DNA of 15,991 nucleotides from Myxococcales bacterium (GCA_014238595.1 JABAAV010000028.1:1-15991); one strand, 5' to 3'. Positions 1-8,435 are shown, numbered from the stretch's first letter. Notes: generated from the sequence alone by a model not told the origin. Made by a program: numbers and translations.

Positions 1-764
1 CAAAGAAAATTGCTGACAAAATAAACGACAATGAAGGACAAGGAACGTTGGGTAGGTTGATCAATGATTCAGTACTGGCTGATAATCTCGAAGAAATTGC
101 TGATGGGGCTAAAACGTTCGTTAAATCAGTAGCAGGGATGCAAACATTTGTTGGTTTGCGTTCAGAATACAATGTTTTTTCTCAGACATTTACAAACTAC
201 ATGAGTGTTTCGTTACATCCACGCCCCAATAAATATTATATTTTTGAACTTGGATGGGACGGAAGGGGCTATGCAGAAACAACGCTCGTTTATGATCCCA
301 TATTAAATCCTGCAACCGATGGTTATGCTAAGCGAACTATCATTCGTGATATTCCCCGTGTTACATTGCAATTTGCCAAACGGATTGATTGGGCGACATT
401 TCGATTTGGTGTGAAAGAGTCCTATGGTGGACTTGGTATTGATACACATTTTTTAAATGATAAGGTTAAATTTTCCGTAGATTTGTTTGAAGGTGTCTTT
501 AATAAGAAACCACGGTTGAAATTAGCAGCTGCTGTTGAATTTTTCTCACATCTTTATGTTTTAGCGGGTGTCAATGATGCGTTAAATGAAGAACATATAC
601 TTCAGTCTGAAGATACGAATGTAACCGATCCACAAATACCGGGAACCTTTGATGAAATTCGATTAGGACGCGATTATTTCGTTGGTGGTATGGTATATTT
701 TAATGACTTGGATCTAGCGGCAATGCTTTCTGTAGGGAGTGGGTTGCTTTCTGTAGCACTCTAA
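1..764 (+). CDS. MCE/MlaD-family protein, 3' part (C-terminal region)
   Basis: The reading frame is already open at base 3 and ends at TAA 762-764, so the true start lies left of the window. The TTG at 48 is only an internal codon. The first residues carry the EGQGTLGRLINDSVLADNL-type segment found after the MCE domain in MlaD-like proteins of deltaproteobacterial lineages. About 190 residues follow that are rich in alternating beta-strand patterns, with aromatic pairs such as NKYYIFEL, RFGVKESYGG and FSHLYVLAG. This resembles a beta-barrel-like C-terminal domain that receives or passes lipid at the outer membrane. By family knowledge, MCE proteins form hexameric periplasmic conduits for phospholipid transport. 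The MCE domain itself is outside the window, so the assignment rests on the tail. The next gene starts 7 nt downstream. Confidence 0.72.
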   Translation, partial: KKIADKINDNEGQGTLGRLINDSVLADNLEEIADGAKTFVKSVAGMQTFVGLRSEYNVFSQTFTNYMSVSLHPRPNKYYIFELGWDGRGYAETTLVYDPILNPATDGYAKRTIIRDIPRVTLQFAKRIDWATFRFGVKESYGGLGIDTHFLNDKVKFSVDLFEGVFNKKPRLKLAAAVEFFSHLYVLAGVNDALNEEHILQSEDTNVTDPQIPGTFDEIRLGRDYFVGGMVYFNDLDLAAMLSVGSGLLSVAL

Positions 765-771
765 CGTTCAT

Positions 772-1332
772 ATGAAGAATGCTTGTTCGGAATTAGTGTT
801 TCGCCGCAGCGAGCTCCCTATAAGTCGGGAGTTTGTCTTATCTCAAAATTTTATCAAAACCGCATTAAAAGAGATTATGGGATATTCAGATATGATATCT
901 GACATTACAAATCTGTCTCAAAGCATTGGAAATATAAGGATTTTATTTAGCGCACATGATGACAACGGCGCTGTGTTCGTCACAGGGGAATTTCAAGGGT
1001 GGATGTCTATACCCTGTACACGATGTTTGGGCATTGCACGATTGTCTCTGGATGGAGCATTTGATGCAATGTTGCTTAAACGAACCAATGCCAAGCGTCA
1101 TATCAAACCAAAAGTTGATTCAGAGCAGGATTTGGAGGTTAATTTTGATGATTTGGATATTGGATTCTATGAGGGCAAAACGGTAGATATCGCTACAATT
1201 GTTCGTGATCATGTGGTGTTGTCAATACCGTATATATTAATTTGTTCTGATGAATGTCAGGGATTATGTCAATCTTGTGGTATCAATCAAAACACTGAGA
1301 CTTGCTTGTGTGTCCCCGTGACGCATATTTAA
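772..1332 (+). CDS. YceD/DUF177 family protein
   Basis: This 186-residue protein precedes rpmF, the standard position of yceD (DUF177), whose product is linked to 23S rRNA/large-subunit metabolism in bacteria and plastids. It shows the family layout: a beta-rich N-terminal half, a PCTRC pair (Cys82, Cys85), an acidic middle (residues about 117-130), and a C-terminal cysteine cluster CSDECQGLCQSCG...CLC (Cys158, 162, 166, 169, 178, 180). The cysteine set suggests metal binding. The ATG at 772 gives a normal family length. No strong Shine-Dalgarno is visible, and translation may be helped by coupling to the gene ending at 764. The order yceD-rpmF is conserved across many bacteria and supports the call. 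Confidence 0.85.
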   Translation: MKNACSELVFRRSELPISREFVLSQNFIKTALKEIMGYSDMISDITNLSQSIGNIRILFSAHDDNGAVFVTGEFQGWMSIPCTRCLGIARLSLDGAFDAMLLKRTNAKRHIKPKVDSEQDLEVNFDDLDIGFYEGKTVDIATIVRDHVVLSIPYILICSDECQGLCQSCGINQNTETCLCVPVTHI

Positions 1333-1368
1333 AACCACGTATATTCGACATTTCACCCATGATTAGAT

Positions 1369-1397
1369 TTGCCGTAAGAGATAATGTTTAGTATAGA
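1369..1397 (+). promoter_or_regulatory. candidate sigma70-type promoter upstream of rpmF
   Basis: TTGCCG (1369-1374) and TATAGA (1392-1397) are separated by exactly 17 nt in the 95-nt gap before rpmF. Each box matches 4 of 6 consensus bases. The position would let rpmF and the fab genes be transcribed apart from the upstream mce/yceD genes. The call rests on pattern only. Confidence 0.35.
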
Positions 1398-1427
1398 ACC
1401 TCACGAATCACGATTTAGGAAACGATT

Positions 1428-1652
1428 ATGCCATTACAGAAACGAAGATTAGGAAAAGCACGCGTTCATCATCGCAGATCTGCGTGGGCCGCATCATTTA
1501 AAAAACCAGCAGCCACACAATGTCCTCGATGCAGTGCGCCACGGTTGCCACATCGATTGTGTATGCAATGTGGCTACTATGGTAATCGACAAGTGGTTGA
1601 ATCTGCAGAACAAAAAAATACCAAAGATACGCCTGAAACGTCTGAAGCATAG
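1428..1652 (+). CDS. rpmF: 50S ribosomal protein L32
   Basis: This 74-residue bL32 protein of the large ribosomal subunit begins with the conserved basic stretch MPLQKRRLGKARVHHRRS. It carries the zinc-ribbon cysteines as CPRC (32, 35) and CMQC (45, 48), so it is the zinc-binding C+ form. The tail after residue 57 is polar and acidic (ESAEQKNTKDTPETSEA) and slightly longer than in many L32 proteins. An AGGA Shine-Dalgarno at 1417-1420 lies 7 nt before the ATG and fixes the start. The stop is 2 nt before fabD, implying a shared transcript. The usual plsX and fabH are not between rpmF and fabD. Confidence 0.95.
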   Translation: MPLQKRRLGKARVHHRRSAWAASFKKPAATQCPRCSAPRLPHRLCMQCGYYGNRQVVESAEQKNTKDTPETSEA

Positions 1653-1654
1653 CA

Positions 1655-2578
1655 ATGCCCAAAGCATTATTGTTTCCAGGGCAAGGGTCCCAAAAAATTG
1701 GCATGGGGAAAGATTTATATGATCATTCTCCTATGGTCAGAGCACTGTTTGAGGAAGCTGATGATGCGGTTGGTAAGTCACTGTCCGATATTTGTTTTAA
1801 CGGTCCCAAAGAGGCACTCACTCAAACCGAAAACACACAACCTGCATTATTGTTATGTTCTATTGCTGCACTGAAGGTTATTGAACAAGAGCATGATATC
1901 TCGTTTGATTTAGTTGCAGGCCATTCTCTTGGAGAATGGACGGCTTGTGTTGCGACAGGTGCCATGTCTTTTGCAGATGCTATTGTTGCTGTTCATCATC
2001 GTGGAAAAGCAATGCAAGAAGCGGTGCCTATTGGTGAAGGTGCTATGGCAGCTATTATCGGTCTTTCAAGTGATGATGTCACAACATTATGTCACTCGCA
2101 TGCAGGTGATCGTCGGGTATGTATGCCTGCGAACTTTAACGGTGGTGGCCAAATTGTAATTTCTGGCCATAAAGATGCCGTAGAACAGGTAGTTGCCGTT
2201 GCGAAAGAAAAAAAGGCACGTGCAATTATGCTTCCTGTAAGCGCACCATTCCATTGTTCGTTGATGTCATCTGCCGCTGATGTTGTTGAAAAAACATTAG
2301 CGTCAATCCCTTGTCATGATTCATCCGTGCCTATCGTTGTCAATGTCACTGCAACGCCTATTACAGAGGCAGCACAAATTAAACAATCCTTGATTAAACA
2401 GGTCACTGCACCTGTTCTTTGGGAGCAAACAATACAAGAATTTGTTCAATCAAAGATAGACTCAGTTCTTGAAATAGGCACAGGGAACGTACTTACAGGG
2501 CTTGTTCGTCGCATTGCACCAGAGATGACACGACATAATGCAGGAACGATAGAGCAGATCTCGTCACTATCGTTTTAA
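1655..2578 (+). CDS. fabD: malonyl-CoA:acyl carrier protein transacylase
   Basis: FabD transfers malonyl from CoA to holo-ACP, supplying the extender unit of type II fatty acid synthesis in the cytoplasm. The 307-residue length is typical. Visible motifs are the N-terminal FPGQGSQ (7-13), the nucleophile elbow GHSLGE with Ser91, Arg116 in HHRGKAM that binds the malonyl carboxylate, NFNGGGQIVISG (160-171), and catalytic His200 in SAPFHC. The C-terminal DSVLEIGTGNVLTGL motif is also present. The ATG at 1655 follows the rpmF stop by 2 nt, suggesting translational coupling. It is followed by fabG, acpP and fabF, so the local genes supply extension and reduction. Dehydratase, enoyl reductase and FabH must be elsewhere. 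Confidence 0.97.
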   Translation: MPKALLFPGQGSQKIGMGKDLYDHSPMVRALFEEADDAVGKSLSDICFNGPKEALTQTENTQPALLLCSIAALKVIEQEHDISFDLVAGHSLGEWTACVATGAMSFADAIVAVHHRGKAMQEAVPIGEGAMAAIIGLSSDDVTTLCHSHAGDRRVCMPANFNGGGQIVISGHKDAVEQVVAVAKEKKARAIMLPVSAPFHCSLMSSAADVVEKTLASIPCHDSSVPIVVNVTATPITEAAQIKQSLIKQVTAPVLWEQTIQEFVQSKIDSVLEIGTGNVLTGLVRRIAPEMTRHNAGTIEQISSLSF

Positions 2579-2642
2579 CCTGCTTAAACACGGGTTAGCA
2601 CGTTGTTGTTAGGGATGTTTTGTTGTATCTCTTACATCTTCT

Positions 2643-3407
2643 ATGTCACATCAACCAACAGGTTTGTCTGGACGCATTGCATTGGTGACTGGTGGGTCTC
2701 GTGGCATCGGTCGCGCGATTTGTATCGCACTAGCAGAACATGGGGCGAAAGTCGTTGTAAATTATACATCACGCAAAGAGGCCGCTGATGAAACTGTCGA
2801 CATCATTGAATCACAAGGTGGACAAGCGATTGCAGTAAAGTTTGATGTTAAAAATCGTGATGAAACATCTGCAACAATCAAAGATATTGGTAAACAACAA
2901 GGCGGCATTGATATTCTTGTTAACAATGCAGGTATTGCGATCAATGGATTAATGATGCGTGTCAAACCCACACATTTTGACGATGTTATTAATGTAAATC
3001 TTGGTGGTGTAATGTGGTGTAGTCAAGTTGCATCATCCTTTATTTTAAAAGCCAAAGAACATGGGCGAATTATTAATATTAGTTCAGTCATTGGTGAGAT
3101 AGGCAATGTAGGTCAAAGTGTCTATTCAGCAAGCAAAGCAGGTGTGATTGGTTTGACAAAATCTATGGCACGTGAATTTTCGTCACGAGGCGTCTGTGTC
3201 AATGCTGTCGCTCCTGGTCTTATTGAAACAGAAATGATATCAACACAAATGTCTGAAGATATGCGTCAAACAACAATCGAACAAATACCGTTGAAGCGCA
3301 TTGGGCTTCCTCAAGATGTTGCAGGTGTTGTTGCGTTTCTTGCATCACCCAGTGCTTCATATATTACTGGACAGGTCATTCGCGTCAATGGTGGAATGTT
3401 AATGTAA
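2643..3407 (+). CDS. fabG: 3-oxoacyl-ACP reductase
   Basis: This 254-residue short-chain dehydrogenase/reductase performs the NADPH-dependent reduction of beta-ketoacyl-ACP. The Rossmann motif TGGSRGIG is at 16-23, NNAG at 94-97, and the catalytic set is Asn119, Ser148 (NISS), Tyr161 and Lys165 (YSASK). The C-terminus ends with the FabG-type [17 protein letters not shown] proteins are many, but the position between fabD and acpP makes FabG the clear reading. The ATG at 2643 puts the glycine motif at the usual distance from the N-terminus. There is no strong Shine-Dalgarno in the 64-nt gap after fabD. Confidence 0.95.
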   Translation: MSHQPTGLSGRIALVTGGSRGIGRAICIALAEHGAKVVVNYTSRKEAADETVDIIESQGGQAIAVKFDVKNRDETSATIKDIGKQQGGIDILVNNAGIAINGLMMRVKPTHFDDVINVNLGGVMWCSQVASSFILKAKEHGRIINISSVIGEIGNVGQSVYSASKAGVIGLTKSMAREFSSRGVCVNAVAPGLIETEMISTQMSEDMRQTTIEQIPLKRIGLPQDVAGVVAFLASPSASYITGQVIRVNGGMLM

Positions 3408-3410
3408 ACT

Positions 3411-3424
3411 GGAGCAGAGGCTCC
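3411..3424 (+). other. GC-rich hairpin in the fabG-acpP gap
   Basis: GGAGC (3411-3415) and GCTCC (3420-3424) form a 5-bp stem with an AGAG loop, starting 3 nt after the fabG stop. No U-run follows, so it is not a convincing terminator. It could be an mRNA processing or stability element ahead of acpP, whose product is usually needed in far larger amounts than its neighbours. This role is inferred. Confidence 0.35.
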
Positions 3425-3447
3425 CTAAGCAAAAGGTAAATAAAGAT

Positions 3448-3690
3448 ATGTCAGAAGAAATTGGTTCAAAAGTAAAGTCGATTATTTGTCAACAACTTCA
3501 AATTACAATTGAAGAATGTTCCGATGGGACATCGTTCGTTGATGATTTGCAAGCTGACTCTTTAGATGTCGTTGAACTTGTATTAGCATTGGAAGAGGAA
3601 TTTAAAATTGAAATTCCTGATGAAGACGCTGAAGGCATTCGTACAGTTAAAGATGCAGTTGAGTATGTCAAAAAACACCTCCCTCAGTAA
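3448..3690 (+). CDS. acpP: acyl carrier protein
   Basis: This 80-residue acidic protein carries growing acyl chains on a 4'-phosphopantetheine arm. The attachment site is Ser38 in the DSLDVVELV motif, followed by the recognition helix [16 protein letters not shown] and the terminal helix [13 protein letters not shown]. Length and motif order match bacterial AcpP. Two features are slightly unusual: cysteines at positions 14 and 24, and QADSL rather than the common GADSL before the modified serine. An AAGGT-type Shine-Dalgarno lies about 10 nt before the ATG. It sits between fabG and fabF in the standard order. Confidence 0.97.
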   Translation: MSEEIGSKVKSIICQQLQITIEECSDGTSFVDDLQADSLDVVELVLALEEEFKIEIPDEDAEGIRTVKDAVEYVKKHLPQ

Positions 3691-3707
3691 CGGAAACGGA
3701 TTTTTGA

Positions 3708-4961
3708 ATGCGTCGTATTGTTGTTACAGGGATAGGTCTGGTTACCCCTTTAGGTAACCGGACTAAACTTACATGGGATGCATTGCTCGATGGTAAGAGT
3801 GGCATCGGTCCTATTACACATTTTGATTCCTCTAAGGTGCTCACTCAATTTGCGGGCGAGGTGCGTGATTTTGATCCTGCACCTTACATCTCTGCACGAG
3901 AACAAAGACAGTTTGATCTGTTTTTACAATATGGTGTGGCCGCTGGCATGGAAGCCATGTTGGATGCAGGGTTTGACGATGGTAAATTCACCGAAGAGCA
4001 AGCAGAAAGAGCAGGCGGTTATTTAGGGGCTGGACTTGGTGGACTTGTAACCATTGAAAACAATCATACAACCGCTGTTGAAAAAGGAGCACGTCATGGC
4101 ATTACACCACATTTTATTTGTGGGACGATCATCAATATGTTGCCAGGACTGCTGTCGATTCGAACAGGATTTCGAGGTCCAAACATCTCACATGTATCAG
4201 CTTGCTCGAGTTCTAGTCATTCCATTGGAGAAGCTGCACGTTGTTTGATGTATGGTGATGCAGATGTTATGCTCGCCGGTGGTGCTGAAGCCACCATTAG
4301 TTTGTTAGGTGTTGGTGGATTTAATTCCATGCGTGCACTTTCGACTAATAATGACAATCCTCAAGGTGCTAGTCGTCCATTTGACAAAAACAGAGACGGT
4401 TTTGTTATTGCTGAAGGTGCAGGTGTGCTTGTGTTAGAAGAGCTCGAACATGCAAAAAAACGCAAAGCTTCTATTTATGCGGAATTGATTGGCTATGGTG
4501 CTAACTCTGATTCTTTTCATATTGTACAACCAGCCCCAGAAGGTGCAGGGGCACGTCGTTGTATGCAACATGCCATCAAGGATGCAAAAATCAATCTGAG
4601 CGACATCGGCTATGTGAACGCACATGGAACATCGACGGCATTCAATGATCGCAATGAAACGCAAGCCATTCGTGCTGTCTTTGGTGATCATGCCAATAAT
4701 CTCGCTGTTTCATCAACAAAATCGATGACAGGGCATATGTTAGGGGCTGCTGGTGGTGTAGAGGCGGCGATCACGACGCTTGCATTGCATCATGGTGTGC
4801 TTCCTCCAACAATCAATTATGAAACACCAGATCCTGATTGTGATTTGGATTACATCCCTAATCAAGCACGTGAAACTCAAGTCGATGTAGCACTATCAAA
4901 TTCATATGGATTTGGTGGCGCCAATGCTGTATTGGTATTACGTCGATATCAAGGAGATTAA
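3708..4961 (+). CDS. fabF: 3-oxoacyl-ACP synthase II
   Basis: FabF condenses malonyl-ACP with acyl-ACP to elongate fatty acids. This 417-residue protein has the Cys-His-His triad of KAS I/II: Cys166 in [12 protein letters not shown], His306 in NAHGTST, and His343 in [14 protein letters not shown], with Lys338 nearby. [18 protein letters not shown] and the terminal [14 protein letters not shown] are also typical. The residues after the active-site cysteine (SSSSHS) are more serine-rich than the common ACT/AG version. As no fabH is visible here, initiation must be encoded elsewhere. The last codons contain the Shine-Dalgarno of rpiB. Confidence 0.96.
   Translation: MRRIVVTGIGLVTPLGNRTKLTWDALLDGKSGIGPITHFDSSKVLTQFAGEVRDFDPAPYISAREQRQFDLFLQYGVAAGMEAMLDAGFDDGKFTEEQAERAGGYLGAGLGGLVTIENNHTTAVEKGARHGITPHFICGTIINMLPGLLSIRTGFRGPNISHVSACSSSSHSIGEAARCLMYGDADVMLAGGAEATISLLGVGGFNSMRALSTNNDNPQGASRPFDKNRDGFVIAEGAGVLVLEELEHAKKRKASIYAELIGYGANSDSFHIVQPAPEGAGARRCMQHAIKDAKINLSDIGYVNAHGTSTAFNDRNETQAIRAVFGDHANNLAVSSTKSMTGHMLGAAGGVEAAITTLALHHGVLPPTINYETPDPDCDLDYIPNQARETQVDVALSNSYGFGGANAVLVLRRYQGD
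4951..4957 (+). promoter_or_regulatory. strong Shine-Dalgarno for rpiB inside the fabF 3' end
   Basis: AAGGAGA lies 10 nt before the rpiB ATG (4968) and within the last fabF codons. It is one of the best ribosome binding sites in the window, as most genes here have weak ones. Confidence 0.7.
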
Positions 4962-4967
4962 TACAAT

Positions 4968-5402
4968 ATGAAATGGTATGTCGGTGCAGATCATGCTGGA
5001 GTAACCATGAAAGATAATCTTGTCACTTATCTATCCGACTATGCTGACGATGTGATTGATTTAGGTACCAATAATTTAACATCGGTGGATTATCCGGATT
5101 ATGCACATAAAGTCGCCCAAGCAGTCGTTAATGATTCACCCAGCTTTGGACTTCTTGTTTGTGGAACAGGACAAGGCATGGCTATGGCGGCCAATAAAAC
5201 AAAAGGCATTCGTGCTGCCTTAGTAACCAATGCATTTATTGCACAAGCAGCGCGAAGTCATAATAATGCCAATGTGATTGTATTTGGTGCATCTGTTTTG
5301 AATGTCGATGTTGCTCAAGAAGCGTTAAAAGTTTTTCGCGAAACATCATTTGAAGGAGGTCGGCATCAAAATAGAGTGAACAAACTCGATGTCTATCTCT
5401 AA
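4968..5402 (+). CDS. rpiB: ribose-5-phosphate isomerase B
   Basis: RpiB interconverts ribose 5-phosphate and ribulose 5-phosphate. Ribulose 5-phosphate is the substrate of the DHBP synthase encoded downstream at 7274, so the isomerase fits a riboflavin-supply role as well as the pentose phosphate pathway. The 144-residue protein shows the LacA/RpiB signature: GADHAG (6-11, phosphate/ring opening), DYPDYA (41-46), catalytic Cys65 in VCGTGQG, His98-Asn99 (SHNNANV), and GGRHQNRV near the C-terminus. Its 3' end overlaps ribD by 14 nt. In related genomes nrdR often follows, but it is absent here. Confidence 0.95.
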   Translation: MKWYVGADHAGVTMKDNLVTYLSDYADDVIDLGTNNLTSVDYPDYAHKVAQAVVNDSPSFGLLVCGTGQGMAMAANKTKGIRAALVTNAFIAQAARSHNNANVIVFGASVLNVDVAQEALKVFRETSFEGGRHQNRVNKLDVYL

Positions 5403-6504
5403 GGAAGATATAAAATGGATGCAACGTTGTTTAGCCCTCGCTAAACAAGCAGAAGGAAAAACGGCATCAAACCCTATGGTAGGTTGTGTCATTGTTGACC
5501 AAAACAATAACAATATCGCCGAAGCTTATCATCAATACGCAGGCAGTCGTCATGCTGAAGCTGAAGCCTTAGCACTGTTGGATGACAACGCTCAAGGTTG
5601 CACAATGTATGTCAACCTTGAACCATGCCATCATAAAAATAATAGACGAATGAAAGAGCCATGTACATCGTTGATTGCTCAATCAGGTGTTTGCAGAGTC
5701 GTTGTTGGTGTTACTGATCCTATTGCTGAACATTCAGGTGGTGCATTGTGGCTTGAACAACAACAGATTGAAGTCACTAACAATGTGTTGGGATCGGAGT
5801 GTAAAGAGTTGAATCGTCCTTTTTTTGTGTGGGCAGATAAGCATCGTCCTCAATTTGTCCTTAAAATTGCGATGTCACTTGATGGGAAAATCACAAAAAA
5901 CAAAGGAAGCAAAACGCAACTGACAGGACAAGAATCACAAACCAATGTTCATGAATATCGCAAGCGTTTTGATGCAATTTTAGTCGGTATTGAAACAGTG
6001 CTTATCGACGATCCAAAATTAACTGTGCGTCATGTGACTCGAGACAAAGATCCCATTCGTATTGTATTGGATAGTCAATTGAAAATGCCATCTGAATCCT
6101 TAGTGTTACCTCATAACAGTGATTCAGATGCACGAATGATTGTGGCTTGTACGACCATGGCTTCAGACTCTGATCGTCACAGGTTGGAACAAAAAGGCGC
6201 GGAAATATGGTGTGTTGAGGGCAATTCTAAGAGCATTGATCTTCATGTCTTGAGTGCACGATTGGGTCATGAAGGATTACTCTCTGTGTTAGTCGAAGGT
6301 GGAGCGCTTGTACATCAATCTTTTTTGACAGAAGGACTTGTCGATGATGTTTTGGTTTATATTGCGCCGACTATTTTGGGAGGCTCAGAAGCGTTATCGT
6401 GGATGTCGGAACAAATGTGTTTGTCACAAAAAATGAGTTTTTCCGCACCACCAAAACAAATTGGAGATGATATTTTAATTAGTCTTCGCCTCGAATCATC
6501 TTAA
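5389..6504 (+). CDS. ribD: bifunctional diaminohydroxyphosphoribosylaminopyrimidine deaminase / 5-amino-6-(5-phosphoribosylamino)uracil reductase
   Basis: RibD carries out the second and third steps of riboflavin synthesis: pyrimidine deamination, then NADPH-dependent reduction of the ribosyl side chain. The 371-residue length is usual. The deaminase half (about 1-145) has NPMVGCVIV, HAEAEAL (zinc His55, catalytic Glu57), and zinc cysteines Cys80 (EPC) and Cys92 (EPC). The reductase half (about 155-368) has KIAMSLDGKI, AILVGIETVLIDDPKLTVR, RIVLDSQ and the VEGG motif. The loop between the two zinc cysteines has 11 residues, three more than the classical C-SHHGRTPP-C. The ATG at 5389 gives the family-like WMQRCLALA helix at residues 10-18. 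A later ATG at 5419 has a better Shine-Dalgarno (5401-5405) but would cut into that helix. Confidence 0.93.
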   Translation: MSISKEDIKWMQRCLALAKQAEGKTASNPMVGCVIVDQNNNNIAEAYHQYAGSRHAEAEALALLDDNAQGCTMYVNLEPCHHKNNRRMKEPCTSLIAQSGVCRVVVGVTDPIAEHSGGALWLEQQQIEVTNNVLGSECKELNRPFFVWADKHRPQFVLKIAMSLDGKITKNKGSKTQLTGQESQTNVHEYRKRFDAILVGIETVLIDDPKLTVRHVTRDKDPIRIVLDSQLKMPSESLVLPHNSDSDARMIVACTTMASDSDRHRLEQKGAEIWCVEGNSKSIDLHVLSARLGHEGLLSVLVEGGALVHQSFLTEGLVDDVLVYIAPTILGGSEALSWMSEQMCLSQKMSFSAPPKQIGDDILISLRLESS

Positions 6505-6674
6505 ACAAATTGCAGGCGTATCGCTGCTTTATCGAGGTATAAAGCTTTTCTGAAATCCTTCTATATGGATACAGGAGTCGGTCTACATCAATGTTGTGAT
6601 ATCTTGCATAGATTGTTCTATGGGACCATTATAAAGGGTTGCTATCAAAAACAATTGGAGTATAAAGCCTATAG
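6505..6674 (+). other. ribD-ribE intergenic leader with a weak terminator-like hairpin
   Basis: This 170-nt gap is the longest inside the housekeeping block. GCTTTAT (6526-6532) and ATAAAGC (6539-6545) form a 7-bp stem with a CGAGGT loop followed by TTTT (6546-6549). That is terminator-like, but the stem has only two G-C pairs. A weak promoter candidate follows: TTGCAT 6604-6609, 17 nt, CATTAT 6627-6632. TTGGAG (6655-6660) could be the ribE ribosome site, with a spacing of 14 nt. I see no conserved FMN-riboswitch (RFN) segments. ribE may therefore have its own start of transcription. Confidence 0.35.
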
Positions 6675-7280
6675 ATGTTCACTGGGCTGATACAAGAGAT
6701 TGGACGTGTTGTGCGATTCGATCGTCAGGAAAAATCTGTAGAGATCGATGTTGCTACAGAAGTAATAGATACTACAGAACTGATCATTGGTGAATCTATT
6801 GCCGTTGATGGGGTATGTCTTACCGTAACTTCCTGTTCAAATAAGCAGTTTACGGTGACTGCCGGTGATGAAACACTGGCGCGAACAACGTTAGGCACAT
6901 GGAAACTTCATACATCTGTCAATATAGAGCGTGCTCTACAGATGGGAGATCGTCTTGGAGGACATATGGTTTTGGGGCATATTGATGGTGTGGGTTCTGT
7001 CCAATCACATCGTCAAGAAGAAGCCAACTGTGTGATTGTCGTTAATATGGATAATACGATGCTTCGATATGTTGTTAAAAAAGGTTCAATTTCAATTGAT
7101 GGTATTAGTTTAACGGTCAATACGGTTGATAAACAGGGTGTCTCCGTGGCACTGATCCCACATACTGTAAACGAAACAACATTGGCAAAAAAAGAAATAG
7201 GGGCATTGGTGAATATTGAAGTGGATATTATTGGGAAATATGTTGAAACATTACTGAAAGGATATAAATCCTCATGTTAG
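6675..7280 (+). CDS. ribE: riboflavin synthase (alpha chain)
   Basis: This enzyme dismutates two 6,7-dimethyl-8-ribityllumazine molecules into riboflavin and the pyrimidinedione. The 201-residue protein shows the two tandem beta-barrel lumazine-binding repeats. Repeat 1 begins MFTGLIQEIG with GESIAVDGVCLTV (Cys48). Repeat 2 follows GDRLGGHMVLGHIDGVG (His97, His102) with KGSISIDGISLTV and IPHTVNETTL. The C-terminal helix IGALVNIEVDIIGKYVETLL serves trimerisation in the family. The N-terminal MFTG motif fixes the start. It overlaps the next gene by 7 nt (ATGTTAG). It appears intact, in contrast to the neighbouring ribB(A) and ribH. Confidence 0.96.
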   Translation: MFTGLIQEIGRVVRFDRQEKSVEIDVATEVIDTTELIIGESIAVDGVCLTVTSCSNKQFTVTAGDETLARTTLGTWKLHTSVNIERALQMGDRLGGHMVLGHIDGVGSVQSHRQEEANCVIVVNMDNTMLRYVVKKGSISIDGISLTVNTVDKQGVSVALIPHTVNETTLAKKEIGALVNIEVDIIGKYVETLLKGYKSSC

Positions 7281-8419
7281 AACAGGCAGCACATAGAGTT
7301 CATCAAGCAATCGAAAGCTATCGTAATGGTGGTATGGTGATTCTTGTTGATGATGAAGATCGTGAAAACGAAGGTGACCTTTGCTGTGCTGCAGAAAAGA
7401 TAACCTCTGACACGATTAATTTTATGGCATCGTATGGACGCGGCTTAATTTGTTTAGCGTTAGATGGTGATTATATTGATCGGCTCAATCTTCCGATGAT
7501 GGTGCAAGAAAACCAAGCACCACTAGGAACAGCATTCACTGTATCCATCGAAGCAAAGCATGGTGTTACAACAGGTATTTCTGCAAAAGATCGTGCTGTT
7601 ACGATTCTTGCCGCTATTGATAGCGATGCGAAACCCAATGATCTGGTGTCACCGGGTCATGTGTTTCCGTTACGTGCGCGTCATGGTGGCGTTTTGGTTC
7701 GTGCAGGACAAACAGAAGGCTCTGTCGATATTGCACGGCTAGCTAAGCTTAAACCTGCCAGTGTTATTTGTGAAATCATGTGTGACAATGGAGAAATGGC
7801 ACGGATGCCTGATTTAGAAAAATTCTCCGTCGCACATAATATTCCTATTGTATTTATTGCTGATTTGATTGCCTATCGATTGCAGCAAGAGTTGATTGTG
7901 AAAAAACAAGCAGAAACCATGGCTCGCCCATCTATGTTGAGCAAAGGCGAAGACTTTAAAATATGCATATATACTGCACAAGAAGAAGATGCAGAATATA
8001 TCGCTTTGATTCGTGGCGATATTCAACAAGCTCGACTCAAAGACAAATCAGTATTGGTACGCGTTCAAACGGCCTGCATTACGGGGGATGGTTTGTCTGT
8101 TGCAACTTGTGACTGTGAATCGAATATGCGTCAATCATTACAAATGATCGACAAAGAAGGTGTTGGTATCTTTTTGTATGTATGTCCTAAGCGAAAGATG
8201 AGTTTTTTACATGGATTCAAAAAACACGTTTTACGTGAGGAAACACACAAAGAAACATCAGGCAGTAGCGAAGTATTACGTGAGTTTGGTCTTGGAGCAC
8301 AGGTGTTGTCTGATATTGGTTGTCAAAAGATACGTCTTTTGAGTAATACCCCAAGAAAAATTGCGGGGCTTGAAGGATTTGGACTTGTGGTAGAAAAACG
8401 AGTTCCAATTTCGTCATGA
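7274..8419 (+). CDS. ribB: 3,4-dihydroxy-2-butanone 4-phosphate synthase with a degenerate GTP cyclohydrolase II domain
   Basis: This 381-residue protein has RibBA architecture. The N-terminal half (1-202) is a clear DHBP synthase, making the four-carbon unit from ribulose 5-phosphate. It has [10 protein letters not shown] (26-35), [15 protein letters not shown] (96-110), [10 protein letters not shown] (126-135), [10 protein letters not shown] and [12 protein letters not shown]. The C-terminal half (about 225-381) aligns with GTP cyclohydrolase II and keeps the zinc cysteines Cys268, Cys279, Cys281. However, the segment after LY (301-302) reads VCPKRKMSF where RQEGRGIG is expected. The ALQDQG..DTVEAN..LGF stretch is shortened to [11 protein letters not shown], and the catalytic Asp of DLRD is Val334, although Arg336 remains. 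The second activity is therefore probably lost, as in RibBX-type proteins. The stop of ribE overlaps the start. Confidence 0.9.
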   Translation: MLEQAAHRVHQAIESYRNGGMVILVDDEDRENEGDLCCAAEKITSDTINFMASYGRGLICLALDGDYIDRLNLPMMVQENQAPLGTAFTVSIEAKHGVTTGISAKDRAVTILAAIDSDAKPNDLVSPGHVFPLRARHGGVLVRAGQTEGSVDIARLAKLKPASVICEIMCDNGEMARMPDLEKFSVAHNIPIVFIADLIAYRLQQELIVKKQAETMARPSMLSKGEDFKICIYTAQEEDAEYIALIRGDIQQARLKDKSVLVRVQTACITGDGLSVATCDCESNMRQSLQMIDKEGVGIFLYVCPKRKMSFLHGFKKHVLREETHKETSGSSEVLREFGLGAQVLSDIGCQKIRLLSNTPRKIAGLEGFGLVVEKRVPISS

Positions 8420-8435
8420 AACACACAGATTCATT

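Noticed and set aside
6505..6674. FMN riboswitch before ribE
   Set aside because: I looked for the conserved RFN segments and multi-helix layout and do not see them. Only a weak hairpin and a weak promoter candidate are present.
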